From NCBI RefSeq assembly GCF_000750005.1, contig NZ_JPYA01000201.1, positions 1 through 64,000 on the forward strand: a DNA stretch of 64,000 nt, given 5' to 3'. The DNA is from Geobacillus icigianus (GTDB lineage Bacteria > Bacillota > Bacilli > Bacillales > Anoxybacillaceae). Shown here piece by piece: positions 47,787 to 55,877 of the stretch (position 1 is the stretch's first letter; each line of letters starts with the position of its first letter). The translations under genes and the position numbers were made by a program. A model generated the notes under the pieces. That model was given only the letters and a program-made list of their open reading frames with translations. It was not told the origin of the DNA and made no database searches.

Positions 47787-48434
47787 ATGAAGAAACTATT
47801 ATCTTCTGTTCTTGTTATCAGTTTCCTCATTATGTCATTTGGTTTTTCGATAGCAGAGGCAGAAACACGAGAGAATAGGGATAGCTTGACCAGAAAAAGC
47901 AATGCATATCAAATTACATATAATGGAGTTGAAATAATTATTGATTCCGTAAACAACATGGGTACATCAGAGAAAATAAGGATCGCAGAGCAAATGATTG
48001 ATTCAGAGTTACTACATTCTTCACCATTTTTCGCCTCAAATAACAACCAAGTGATACCCCAAGTGATCCCTAATCCAGGCGATGGAACTGTGATTGGAAC
48101 TAGATATTATGCTTTTGACAACGATACAGCTAAATTTGTAAGCAGTGTATTAAAGACAGGATTAACTGCTATCGCTACAGCAGCTGGGTATACCTTTGGC
48201 CCTGGAGCAGCAACAACTATTGCTTCGATTTGTACATTAGCAGGGGAATATATTAATCTAAAACCATACTGGACAACAGTGAAAATCATACGCTATTACA
48301 GTGAATATTATGATCAGTATATATACGATGCGTATCATTTTGTTTATAGCGACAGTAAGCGAACAAATCTGAAGCGAGTATACATTTCTGATGATATGAT
48401 CAAAACGACAGGCAATGTATTGGATACATTCTGA
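47787..48434 (+). CDS. AT-rich secreted protein, unknown
   Basis: A 215-residue protein with a clear signal peptide (residues 1-25, MKKLLSSVLVISFLIMSFGF then SIAEA). The mature part has a beta-type start (SNAYQITYNGVEIIIDSVNN), a linker with VIPQVIPNPGDGTVIGTRYY, and a Gly/Ala-rich hydrophobic stretch (LKTGLTAIATAAGYTFGPGA, then ATTIASICTLAGEYI). The ending is rich in Tyr. ATG 47787 follows GGAGG. Base composition is much more AT-rich than the chromosome, a sign of transfer. The hydrophobic Gly-rich segment recalls some bacteriocins, but no family was recognised. Confidence 0.75.
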   Translation: MKKLLSSVLVISFLIMSFGFSIAEAETRENRDSLTRKSNAYQITYNGVEIIIDSVNNMGTSEKIRIAEQMIDSELLHSSPFFASNNNQVIPQVIPNPGDGTVIGTRYYAFDNDTAKFVSSVLKTGLTAIATAAGYTFGPGAATTIASICTLAGEYINLKPYWTTVKIIRYYSEYYDQYIYDAYHFVYSDSKRTNLKRVYISDDMIKTTGNVLDTF

Positions 48435-48448
48435 TAGAAGGAGAATCT

Positions 48449-48631
48449 ATGTTCATGAATCGAAAAAAACGATTTATCTTATTTCTCGCCGTGCTGATGG
48501 TCATATTCTTTTTCATCTACATGTTTGAAGAACAAGTGCTGCGCTTTTTAGACTACAAAGCGGTCAAATTGACGATGCTGATCTCTTTAATCACGATTAT
48601 TGTCGGCGATGCCATTTATCGCCGCGCGTAA
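48449..48631 (+). CDS. Small two-helix membrane protein
   Basis: A 60-residue protein with two hydrophobic helices (FILFLAVLMVIFFFIYMF and LTMLISLITIIVGDAIY) joined by a charged loop. ATG 48449 lies 5 bp after AAGGAG. It begins 14 bp after the secreted-protein gene and is probably co-transcribed. It could be an immunity or partner protein for that product, or an ordinary small membrane protein; nothing in the sequence decides this. Confidence 0.65.
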   Translation: MFMNRKKRFILFLAVLMVIFFFIYMFEEQVLRFLDYKAVKLTMLISLITIIVGDAIYRRA

Positions 48632-48724
48632 TCAGATGCCCAGCGTGAACAGAAAGGTCCGTCGGGCGATCATGTCGGGCGACTTCCATGCGATGGCAAC
48701 GGTTGACGAAGTTTCACCAAGCGC

Positions 48725-48766
48725 AAAAAACCCTTAGAACCTCATGCGGCTCTAAGGGTTTTTTGC
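48725..48766. terminator. Terminator after gndA
   Basis: AAAAACCCTTAGA and TCTAAGGGTTTTT form a perfect stem around a 12-nt loop, with A and T tails on both strands. Confidence 0.88.
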
Positions 48767-50176
48767 TTACTTCAGCCATTCTGTATGGAAAACGCCTTCC
48801 TTATCAACGCGTTCGTACGTGTGGGCGCCGAAGTAGTCGCGCTGCGCTTGAATTAAATTGGCCGGGAGCACCGCCGTGCGGTAGCTGTCATAGTAGGCGA
48901 GGGCGCTGGCGAATCCTGGCGCCGGAATGCCGCGCATCGCCGCGGTGGCGACGATTTCGCGGAGCGCGTCTTGATAGCTTTCGACGATATTTTTGAAGTA
49001 CGGATCCAAGAGCAAGTTCGGCAGCGCCGGATCGCGGTCGTACGCCTCTTTAATTTTTTGCAAAAATTGCGCGCGGATGATGCAGCCGCCGCGGAAAATC
49101 ATGGCGATGTCGCCGTAGCGCAAGTTCCAGTTGTATTCCTCAGACGCCGCCTTCATTTGCGCAAACCCTTGGGCGTACGAGCAAATTTTGCTCATATAAA
49201 GCGCGCGGCGCACCGCTTCGATGAAGTGGGCGCGGTCGCCTTCAAACGGCTTCACCGCCGGGCCTGCCAGCACTTTGCTTGCTTTGACGCGCTCGTCTTT
49301 CATCGCCGAGATGAAGCGGGAAAATACCGACTCGGTGATGATCGGCAGCGGCACGCCTAAATCGAGCGCGTTTTGGCTCGTCCATTTGCCCGTTCCTTTT
49401 TGCCCGGCTTTGTCCAAAATGACATCAACCAACGGCTTGCCCGTCTCCTCATCGATTTTTGTGAAAATGTCAGCGGTGATTTCGATTAAGTAGCTGTTCA
49501 ATTCGCCTTTGTTCCAGTCAGCGAACACTTCGTGCAGCTCAGCGGCGTCCATGCCGAGCACATGTTTGAGCAGGAAGTACGCTTCGGCGATCAGCTGCAT
49601 GTCGCCGTATTCGATGCCGTTATGCACCATTTTCACGTAATGGCCGGCGCCGTCCGGGCCGATGTACGTCGTGCACGGCTCGCCGTCAACTTTGGCGGCG
49701 ATGGCTTCAAAAATCGGGCGCACGAGCTCATGCGCTTCTTTTTGTCCCCCTGGCATGATCGACGGGCCTTTCAGCGCCCCTTCCTCACCGCCGGACACAC
49801 CCGTGCCGATAAAGTGAATGCCGAGTTCAGCGAGCTCTTTGTTGCGGCGCTGCGTATCCTTAAAATACGTGTTGCCGCCGTCGATTAAAATATCGCCTTT
49901 TTCCAGATGCGGCTTCAGCTGTTCGATCGTCGTGTCCGTCGGCGCTCCCGCTTTCACCATCAGCAAAATTTTCCGCGGTTTTTCCAAGGCATTGACGAAT
50001 TCTTCGATGCTGTATGTACCGACAATGTTTGTTCCTTTCGCTTCTTGCAAAAACTCATCCGTTTTTTCGCGCGAACGGTTGTAGACCGCCACCGAATAGC
50101 CTTTGCTTTCGATGTTGAGCGCCAAGTTTTTCCCCATGACCGCCAGTCCGATGACGCCGATTTGCTGTTTTGCCAT
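48767..50176 (-). CDS. gndA: 6-phosphogluconate dehydrogenase, NADP-dependent
   Basis: Oxidative decarboxylation of 6-phosphogluconate to ribulose 5-phosphate, the step that follows lactonase in the pentose phosphate pathway. The 469-residue protein begins [20 protein letters not shown] (coenzyme motif). Next come [20 protein letters not shown], the catalytic Lys in [19 protein letters not shown] and the C-terminal tail [16 protein letters not shown]. In B. subtilis gndA and zwf are neighbours; here about 12 kb separates them. Confidence 0.96.
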   Translation of the reverse strand: MAKQQIGVIGLAVMGKNLALNIESKGYSVAVYNRSREKTDEFLQEAKGTNIVGTYSIEEFVNALEKPRKILLMVKAGAPTDTTIEQLKPHLEKGDILIDGGNTYFKDTQRRNKELAELGIHFIGTGVSGGEEGALKGPSIMPGGQKEAHELVRPIFEAIAAKVDGEPCTTYIGPDGAGHYVKMVHNGIEYGDMQLIAEAYFLLKHVLGMDAAELHEVFADWNKGELNSYLIEITADIFTKIDEETGKPLVDVILDKAGQKGTGKWTSQNALDLGVPLPIITESVFSRFISAMKDERVKASKVLAGPAVKPFEGDRAHFIEAVRRALYMSKICSYAQGFAQMKAASEEYNWNLRYGDIAMIFRGGCIIRAQFLQKIKEAYDRDPALPNLLLDPYFKNIVESYQDALREIVATAAMRGIPAPGFASALAYYDSYRTAVLPANLIQAQRDYFGAHTYERVDKEGVFHTEWLK

Positions 50177-50567
50177 CTTTCAACGTCCCTTTCTGTTTTG
50201 ATTGTTCATCAAAGAACATATCATAGTTTACGGATCGGCTGCAAGTTTTCTAAATCGATTTATGGATGCGCGCGCAAAAAGGCTGATCAGCCGTGAGAAT
50301 GGGGGCGAAAGCGCGGAAGTTGCTAAAAATCCAATCGCATTGCACCCAGCCAATCAGAAAGAGCAGCCTTGCCCCGCATGCAATCGGGGCTGTTTGGGAA
50401 ACGCCGCCCGCGGACATTGGCAGAACGGCTCTACACCGTCCTATGGAATCTCAAAAAGACCGCCCAACATCAACGGATGAACTGGCCGGCCATGGACGTT
50501 TGTTTGCTCGCTAATCCGGGCTACCCCCTTCCCTCTCATCGAGGGAGGGGCTGAATGCCCCTCGTGC
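50177..50567. other. Gap of 391 bp with two hairpins, no gene
   Basis: No supported coding region. Two strong hairpins are present: GCCCCG..CGGGGC around 50370-50392 and CCCCTTCCCTC/GAGGGAGGGG at about 50524-50549. The second lies about 20 bp after the coat-like gene stop codon (minus strand) and may help end its transcript, though no T run follows. Confidence 0.5.
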
Positions 50568-50762
50568 TCAATACCCCCCGTAATGCGGGAACCCATACGG
50601 CGAAAACGGGTAATGGCCATAAGGCATCCCGTATGGGAAATGGGGGTAGCCGTCATATCCCCCGTGCCAATGATGATGGTGGTAGCCATACGGATAGTGG
50701 CCGTAGCCGCCATAGTACGGCGGATAAAAGCCGTCCATATACGGGCCGAACGGTCGAACCAT
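50568..50762 (-). CDS. Tyr/Gly/His-rich protein, probable spore coat component
   Basis: A 64-residue protein made almost entirely of Tyr, Gly, His, Pro and Phe (for example DGFYPPYYGGYGHYPYGYHH and PHFPYGMPYGHYPFSPYG). Such composition is typical of mother-cell-made coat and crust proteins of spores such as CotT or YeeK; no clear orthologue was identified. GAGGAGG lies before ATG 50762. A promoter fitting the SigK consensus lies about 45-70 bp upstream, which supports late sporulation expression. Confidence 0.75.
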   Translation of the reverse strand: MVRPFGPYMDGFYPPYYGGYGHYPYGYHHHHWHGGYDGYPHFPYGMPYGHYPFSPYGFPHYGGY

Positions 50763-50805
50763 GGAATGCGCCTCCTCTTCATCGGGTGAAGTTCGTTTCC
50801 ATGGT

Positions 50806-50832
50806 TAGGATATGCGCGGAAAACAAAACGGT
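50806..50832 (-). promoter_or_regulatory. Putative sigma-K promoter of the coat-like gene
   Basis: On the minus strand AC (50832-50831), 16 bp, CATATCCTA (50814-50806) fits the sigma-K pattern AC-N16/17-CATANNNTA exactly. Confidence 0.65.
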
Positions 50833-50966
50833 ATAGGCAAACACCTATGAGACCGGTGATTGACTCGTAGATGCGGCGTTGCCATCTCATTTTTCAACGA
50901 GAAAAACTTTGTTGCAGCGGTCCTGCCCTCATTGGTGAAGGAAATTAGCGGTTTTTCACCAACCTT
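50832..50966 (-). repeat. Dispersed repeat family, copy near cheW (inverted)
   Basis: On the minus strand it reads ATAGAAGGTTGGTGAAAAAC, CCTTCACCAATGAGG, CTGCAACAAAGTTTTTCTCG and TTGAAAAATGAGATGG, then CCGGTCTCATAGG. Block order matches the other copies. It runs from the cheW stop codon to the coat-gene promoter. Confidence 0.7.
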
Positions 50967-51440
50967 CTATACCACTTCATCCGATTGAACAGCAGCGATT
51001 TGTTCTCGGATCTCTTCCGCTTCTTCCAAATGGTTGAACAACACGCGCGGATCGAGCACCGTCAACAATCGATCCGGAAGCGTTGCCATCCCGACAAGAT
51101 ACGGCGTCCGTTCCGCGGACATCAGTTGAAGCGGCTGAATCGCCTCAGGCTCAATATCAGCGATTTCCTTCGCCTCATCGACGATCAGCGCCACTGACAA
51201 ACCATCAACCGCCGCGACGACAAGGCGCGTCTGGTCCGTTTCTTCGATGGCCCGGCCGTACAGGAGCTTGCGCATATCAAGCACCGGCACGAGCTCGCCG
51301 CGGATGCGCACGACACCCGCCATATAGTCCGGCATATGCGGCACCGCGGTCGGCGCCGTCATTTTTTCAATGGAGACGACATACGCGATCGAAACGGCGT
51401 ACTGTTCCCGCTCGACGCGAAAGACCACATATTTGTCCAT
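50967..51440 (-). CDS. cheW: CheW-like chemotaxis coupling protein
   Basis: A 157-residue single CheW domain, the adaptor that links receptors to the CheA kinase. It starts MDKYVVFRVEREQYAVSIAY and has VVRIRGELVPVLDMRKLL and the later AKEIADIEPEAI and GMATLPDRLLTVLD blocks. It has no receiver domain, so it is CheW and not CheV. ATG 51440 follows GGGGGA; an upstream TTG/ATG reading has no support. No other chemotaxis gene is nearby. Confidence 0.88.
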   Translation of the reverse strand: MDKYVVFRVEREQYAVSIAYVVSIEKMTAPTAVPHMPDYMAGVVRIRGELVPVLDMRKLLYGRAIEETDQTRLVVAAVDGLSVALIVDEAKEIADIEPEAIQPLQLMSAERTPYLVGMATLPDRLLTVLDPRVLFNHLEEAEEIREQIAAVQSDEVV

Positions 51441-51532
51441 TCCCCCGCCACCTCTCTCAATGATTGACATCGTGTCTGCTTTTTTTATCGGCCGATTCCA
51501 GCTGAATGTTCAGCGGATTTCGGCACCCAAAG

Positions 51533-51562
51533 AAAAAAAGGGCATCCGTCTTCGGGATGCTC
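51533..51562 (-). terminator. Terminator after yqjE
   Basis: On the minus strand GAGCATCCC and GGATGCCC pair around a short loop, followed by TTTTTTTC. Confidence 0.8.
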
Positions 51563-52685
51563 ACTCGGCATTGGCGACTTCTTTGATGATGGCGACGACC
51601 ATTTCCGTCAGTTTGACCAACTCCTCAATCGGCATCCGCTCGTTCGTCGTATGGATTTCTTCATAGCCGACAGCAAGGTTGACGGTCGGAATGCCGAAGC
51701 CGGCAATGACGTTGGCGTCGCTGCCGCCGCCGCTTCGCTGCAGCTCGCACGGCCGGCCGATGTTCGCCGCCGCCCGTTTGGCGACCTCGACGACATGATC
51801 GCCGTCGCTGAATTTGAAGCCCGGGTACATCACGTCGACCTCGACCTCGGCGCGGCCGCCCATTTCCGCAGCAACCGTTTCAAACGCCTCTTTCATCTTT
51901 GCCACTTGGGCTTCCATTTTTTCTGGGACGAGCGAGCGGGCTTCCGCTAAAATATCGACGCGATCGCAGACGATGTTCGTTTGCGTGCCGCCCTCAAAGC
52001 GGCCGATGTTCGCCGTCGTCTCCTCATCGATGCGGCCGAGCGGCATTTTCGCGATCGCTTTGGCTGCGATCGTAATGGCGGACACCCCGCGCTCGGGAGC
52101 CACACCGGCATGGGCGGTTTTGCCGTGCACGACGACTTTCAGCTTCGCCTGCGTCGGCGCGGCGACGACGATGTTGCCGACTTTGCCGTCGCTGTCCAAC
52201 GCATAGCCGTATTTCGCTTTGAGCAGCGATGGATTGAGCGCCTTCGCCCCGACGAGCCCCGACTCTTCCCCGACCGTGATGACGAATTGAATCAAGCCGT
52301 GGGGGATGTGCTGCTCTTTCAACACCCGAATCGCCTCCAACATCGCCGCCAAGCCGGCTTTGTCATCGGCGCCTAAAATCGTCGTTCCGTCGGTGACGAC
52401 ATAGCCATCGCGAATCGACGGTTTTACCCCTTTGCCGGGCACGACCGTATCCATATGGGAGGTGAAGTAAATCGGGTCGACCCCGTCTTTCGTGGCCGCC
52501 AGCGTGCAAATCAAGTTGCCGGCGCCATGCCCTGTTTTCGCGGCGGCATCGTCTTCGATCACCTCAAGGCCAAGCGCTGCAAACTTTTGTTTCAGCACCT
52601 GGGCGATCTCACCTTCATGCTTCGTTTCTGAATCGATTTGCACGAGCTCCAAAAACTCGTCGACAAGACGCTGTTCATTGACCAT
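51561..52685 (-). CDS. yqjE: M20-family peptidase YqjE (peptidase T-like)
   Basis: A 374-residue zinc aminopeptidase-type hydrolase. Metal and catalytic residues are in TSHMDTVVPG, LGADDKAGLA, ITVGEESGLVG and ALDSDG; the dimerisation domain starts at KLKVVVHGKTAHAG. The final metal His lies in GYEEIHTTNE. It is closest to tripeptidase T-like YqjE of B. subtilis, which neighbours yqjD/yqjC as here. The substrate is unproven. Confidence 0.9.
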   Translation of the reverse strand: MVNEQRLVDEFLELVQIDSETKHEGEIAQVLKQKFAALGLEVIEDDAAAKTGHGAGNLICTLAATKDGVDPIYFTSHMDTVVPGKGVKPSIRDGYVVTDGTTILGADDKAGLAAMLEAIRVLKEQHIPHGLIQFVITVGEESGLVGAKALNPSLLKAKYGYALDSDGKVGNIVVAAPTQAKLKVVVHGKTAHAGVAPERGVSAITIAAKAIAKMPLGRIDEETTANIGRFEGGTQTNIVCDRVDILAEARSLVPEKMEAQVAKMKEAFETVAAEMGGRAEVEVDVMYPGFKFSDGDHVVEVAKRAAANIGRPCELQRSGGGSDANVIAGFGIPTVNLAVGYEEIHTTNERMPIEELVKLTEMVVAIIKEVANAE

Positions 52686-52890
52686 AAACTTTCTTCCTCC
52701 TGTTTATGTATTCCACCTCAAGTATACCGAAAGTTTCCACTCAACGCCAACCGGACAGCGGAACGATCGGCAGGCAAGGCGCTGACAGACGCGTTGGAAA
52801 AGTTCTAGCGCAAGTTTCAACGCTGACAGACAGGCAGCGGAAAAAGCTTGATGAACGCGAATCGGTTTGCCAAAATAGAGGCCAACCGAC

Positions 52891-52919
52891 AAAACGGGGC
52901 CGTTTGACCCCGTTTTTAC
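52891..52919 (-). terminator. Terminator after the carboxyltransferase gene
   Basis: On the minus strand AAAACGGGG(TC) and (GG)CCCCGTTTT pair, ending in T residues. The stem overlaps the yqjD stop codon. Confidence 0.75.
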
Positions 52920-54466
52920 AGCGGAATGTTGCCATGCTTTTTCTTCGGCCGCTCTTCATGCTTATGGCGAAGCATCTCGAGCGCTTGGATGAGCTTGATT
53001 CTCGTGTCGCGCGGGTCGATGACGTCATCGATCATCCCGTATTTGGCGGCGACGTACGGGTTGGCGAATTTCTCGCGGTATTCGGCAATTTTTTGCGCCC
53101 GCGTTTCTTCCGGATTCGGGCTGTTTTCAATTTCGCTCGCGAAAATGATGTTCGCCGCCCCTTGCGGCCCCATGACGGCCACTTCGGCGTTCGGCCACGC
53201 ATAGACGACATCGGCGCCGATCGATTTGCTGTTTAAAGCGACGTAGGCACCGCCGTACGCTTTCCGCAAAATGACGGTGATTTTCGGCACCGTCGCTTCC
53301 GAGTAGGCGTACAAAATTTTCGCCCCATGGCGGATGATGCCGCCGTGCTCCTGCTTGACGCCCGGGAAAAAGCCGGTGACGTCCTCAAACGTAATGATCG
53401 GGATGTTGAACGAATCGCAAAAACGGATGAAGCGCGCCGCCTTGTCGGACGAATCGATGTCAAGGCCGCCAGCCATAAATTTCGGCTGGTTGCACACAAG
53501 CCCCACCACTTCGCCTTTAATGCGGGCAAAGCCGATCACGATGTTTTTCGCAAAATCTTTTTGCACTTCCATAAACGATCCGTCATCAACGACATGGGCG
53601 ATCACGTGGCGCACATCGTACGGGCGGACGGCGTCAATCGGCACGACGTCGGCCAAGTCGGGCCGGTAGTCGTCTCCGTCCGGAATCGGGCCAAACGGCG
53701 GCTTTTCGTGATTGTTTGACGGCAAATAGCCAAGCAGCCGCCGCACTTCGGCGAGCGCCTCCTCTTCATTCGCCGCCGCAAAGTGGGCGTTGCCGCTGAT
53801 CGTGTTGTGCACGCGGGCGCCGCCTAAATCTTCGGCGCTGATTTTCTCCCCGGTCACCGCTTCAATCACTTTCGGGCCAGTGATGAACATTTGGCTCGTT
53901 TTTTCCACCATGAACACAAAATCGGTGATGGCCGGCGAATAGACGGCCCCGCCGGCGCACGGCCCCATGATGACGGAAATTTGCGGGATGACCCCGGAGT
54001 AAATGGCGTTGCGGTAAAAAATGTGCCCGTACCCGTCCAGCGACAAGACCCCTTCTTGAATGCGGGCGCCGCCCGAATCGTTCAAGCCGATGACCGGCGC
54101 CCCTGTTTTTGCCGCCAAATCCATGATGTTGGCAATTTTTTTCGCGTGCATTTCCCCAAGCGCCCCGCCGAAGACGGTGAAATCTTGCGAAAAGACAAAC
54201 ACCATGCGGCCGTTGATTTTCCCGTAGCCGGTGACGACCCCATCGCCCAGCCCCTTTTTTTCTCCGAGGCCAAAATCGGTGCAACGGTGCTCGATGAACG
54301 GATTGAGTTCGACAAACGTTCCTTCGTCCAAAAGCAAGTCAATCCGCTCGCGCGCGGTCAGCTTCCCTTTCGCGTGCTGCTGTTCGATTTTCGCGTCGCC
54401 GCCGCCCAGTTCAATCTCGCGGCGGCGGTCATACAGTTCGTTGATTTTGTCATACATGTCGCTCAT
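52916..54466 (-). CDS. yqjD: Acyl-CoA carboxyltransferase beta subunit (MmdA/PccB type, YqjD)
   Basis: A 516-residue biotin-dependent carboxyltransferase subunit for propionyl-/methylmalonyl-CoA. Both crotonase-like halves are present: GKLTARERIDLLLDEGTFVE and FTVFGGALGEMHAKKI in the first, and DVTGFFPGVKQEHGGIIRHG with AKILYAYSEATVPKITVILR in the second. It lies after methylmalonyl-CoA epimerase with an ATGA overlap. No biotin carboxylase or carrier gene is in the window, so it may be part of a decarboxylase or use subunits encoded elsewhere. Confidence 0.9.
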   Translation of the reverse strand: MSDMYDKINELYDRRREIELGGGDAKIEQQHAKGKLTARERIDLLLDEGTFVELNPFIEHRCTDFGLGEKKGLGDGVVTGYGKINGRMVFVFSQDFTVFGGALGEMHAKKIANIMDLAAKTGAPVIGLNDSGGARIQEGVLSLDGYGHIFYRNAIYSGVIPQISVIMGPCAGGAVYSPAITDFVFMVEKTSQMFITGPKVIEAVTGEKISAEDLGGARVHNTISGNAHFAAANEEEALAEVRRLLGYLPSNNHEKPPFGPIPDGDDYRPDLADVVPIDAVRPYDVRHVIAHVVDDGSFMEVQKDFAKNIVIGFARIKGEVVGLVCNQPKFMAGGLDIDSSDKAARFIRFCDSFNIPIITFEDVTGFFPGVKQEHGGIIRHGAKILYAYSEATVPKITVILRKAYGGAYVALNSKSIGADVVYAWPNAEVAVMGPQGAANIIFASEIENSPNPEETRAQKIAEYREKFANPYVAAKYGMIDDVIDPRDTRIKLIQALEMLRHKHEERPKKKHGNIPL

Positions 54467-54888
54467 TGGTGTCCCTCCGTTTGGTTCGTTCGCTCGCAAA
54501 GTTCATACAACACACCGCCGGTCGATTTTGGATGCATGAAGGCGACGAGCGCCCCGCCGGCGCCGCGTTTCGGCGTTTCTTGAATCATGCGGATGCCGTG
54601 CTCCTTCAGCTCGCGGATGCGCTCGGTGATGTCCTCGACGCCAAGCGCCACGTGATGGATCCCTTCACCGCGCTTTTCGATAAATGTCGCCACCGCGCTC
54701 TCTGGCGACAGCGGCTCGAGCAACTCCAGTTTCGCCTCTCCGGCCTGCAAAAACGCCACTTTCACCTGCTCCGACTCGACTTCCTCGATGCCGAGAAACG
54801 GCAGGCCGAGCACCTCCGTATAAAACGGAAGCGCTTTCTCAATCGAACGGACAGCGATGCCGATATGATCGACTTTTTTCACACGCAT
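54463..54888 (-). CDS. mce: Methylmalonyl-CoA epimerase
   Basis: Interconverts (R)- and (S)-methylmalonyl-CoA. It is a vicinal-oxygen-chelate fold of 141 residues: KKVDHIGIAVRSIEKALPFY in the first module, with metal residues in EPLSPES, GEGIHHVALGV and GGVLYELCE. ATG 54888 was chosen because AAAGGGG is then 9 bp away; the ATG at 54897 is too close to it. With yqjD it suggests a propionyl-CoA/methylmalonyl-CoA pathway. Confidence 0.9.
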   Translation of the reverse strand: MRVKKVDHIGIAVRSIEKALPFYTEVLGLPFLGIEEVESEQVKVAFLQAGEAKLELLEPLSPESAVATFIEKRGEGIHHVALGVEDITERIRELKEHGIRMIQETPKRGAGGALVAFMHPKSTGGVLYELCERTNQTEGHQ

Positions 54889-55038
54889 GGTCGTCATCCC
54901 CTTTGCGGCAAAATGATCAGGCCAACGTCTTACTATTCGCCGTTTCGGCGAAAAATCCTGCTTTTTGTTTTTTCTTGTCCGCCCTGCCGTTTGCCGTTAC
55001 AATAAACGTAGAACAGCGGACGGAAGGAGGACGGACCG

Positions 55039-55131
55039 TTGTCGCGCAAAACGCAAAAATTTATTGTCTATTTGATGCTCGCTTGCATGCTGCTGACGAC
55101 GCTCCTTGCCGGCATCAGCATGTGGTTTTAG
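55039..55131 (+). CDS. prli42: Prli42, stressosome-associated membrane miniprotein
   Basis: A 30-residue protein: a basic start (MSRKTQKF) followed by one membrane helix (IVYLMLACMLLTTLLAGISM) and a final WF. It fits Prli42 of Listeria and Bacillaceae, which tethers the stressosome to the membrane. TTG 55039 lies 8 bp after AAGGAGG. It is divergent from mce. Confidence 0.8.
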   Translation: MSRKTQKFIVYLMLACMLLTTLLAGISMWF

Positions 55132-55264
55132 CTTCATCACTACCTGTTGAAACAGCTAGGGCGCAGGTGTTTCGTGGCGCCGATGAAAGCCGCCTTCGGA
55201 ACGAAAAGAAACGGAAACGCCCCAGCCTTTTCCGGCGGGAGCACTCTTTGCGCCTAGACGTCAA

Positions 55265-55300
55265 ACACCGCAAGCTCCAAAGCAAGGGAGCTTGCGGTGT
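55265..55300 (-). terminator. Terminator after the L,D-transpeptidase gene
   Basis: CACCGCAAGCTCC and GGAGCTTGCGGTG form a 13-bp stem around an 8-nt loop immediately after the stop codon; the T run is short. Confidence 0.7.
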
Positions 55301-55807
55301 TCATCGAACCGCTCCGTATCGTTTTGCAATGGCAAAAAACGGCTCATGGCTGCGGAGAATGAGCACGCGGGCGCCGATCGGCACTCGTTCGTACAAATGC
55401 TCGACATCGCGGTTGTGCATGCGCACGCACCCTTGCGAAACGTAGCTGCCAATCGAGGCCGGGTTGTTTGTTCCATGAACGCCGTAAATGCGCCCGTCCG
55501 TCCCGCGCGCGTTAAAGCCGATCCATCTCGTGCCAAGCGGATTGTTCGGCGCTCCGCCCGGGATGCCTTTTTTCCGATAATACGGGTTTTCCGCCTTCAC
55601 CGTGACGGTAAACAGCCCTTCCGGCGTCAGTTCAGCATTCACCCCCGTCGCCACCGGATAAACGGCCTCAATCCGGCCGTCGCGGACGAGCGCAAGTTTG
55701 TTGATCGCTTTGTTCACGATCACAAGCGGCTTCGTCTCCGCCCCCGTCCGAAACGGCGTCCCCACCAGCACAGCAAGCAACAAACCTACCAGCAACGATC
55801 TACGCAT
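55301..55807 (-). CDS. L,D-transpeptidase (YkuD domain)
   Basis: A 168-residue exported enzyme that forms 3-3 peptidoglycan cross-links or attaches proteins to the wall. The signal peptide (residues 1-24) ends TGA. The catalytic motif is GVHGTNNPASIGSYVSQGCV followed by RMHN, with His, Ser, Cys and Arg in place. No LysM domain is present. ATG 55807 follows AAAGGGTGA. Confidence 0.9.
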   Translation of the reverse strand: MRRSLLVGLLLAVLVGTPFRTGAETKPLVIVNKAINKLALVRDGRIEAVYPVATGVNAELTPEGLFTVTVKAENPYYRKKGIPGGAPNNPLGTRWIGFNARGTDGRIYGVHGTNNPASIGSYVSQGCVRMHNRDVEHLYERVPIGARVLILRSHEPFFAIAKRYGAVR

Positions 55808-55877
55808 ATCAGTCACCCTTTGCGGCGTTTGGCTTTAGTGTGTGCCAACAAAAGCGGGCGTATGCGCCGCCTTTCGG

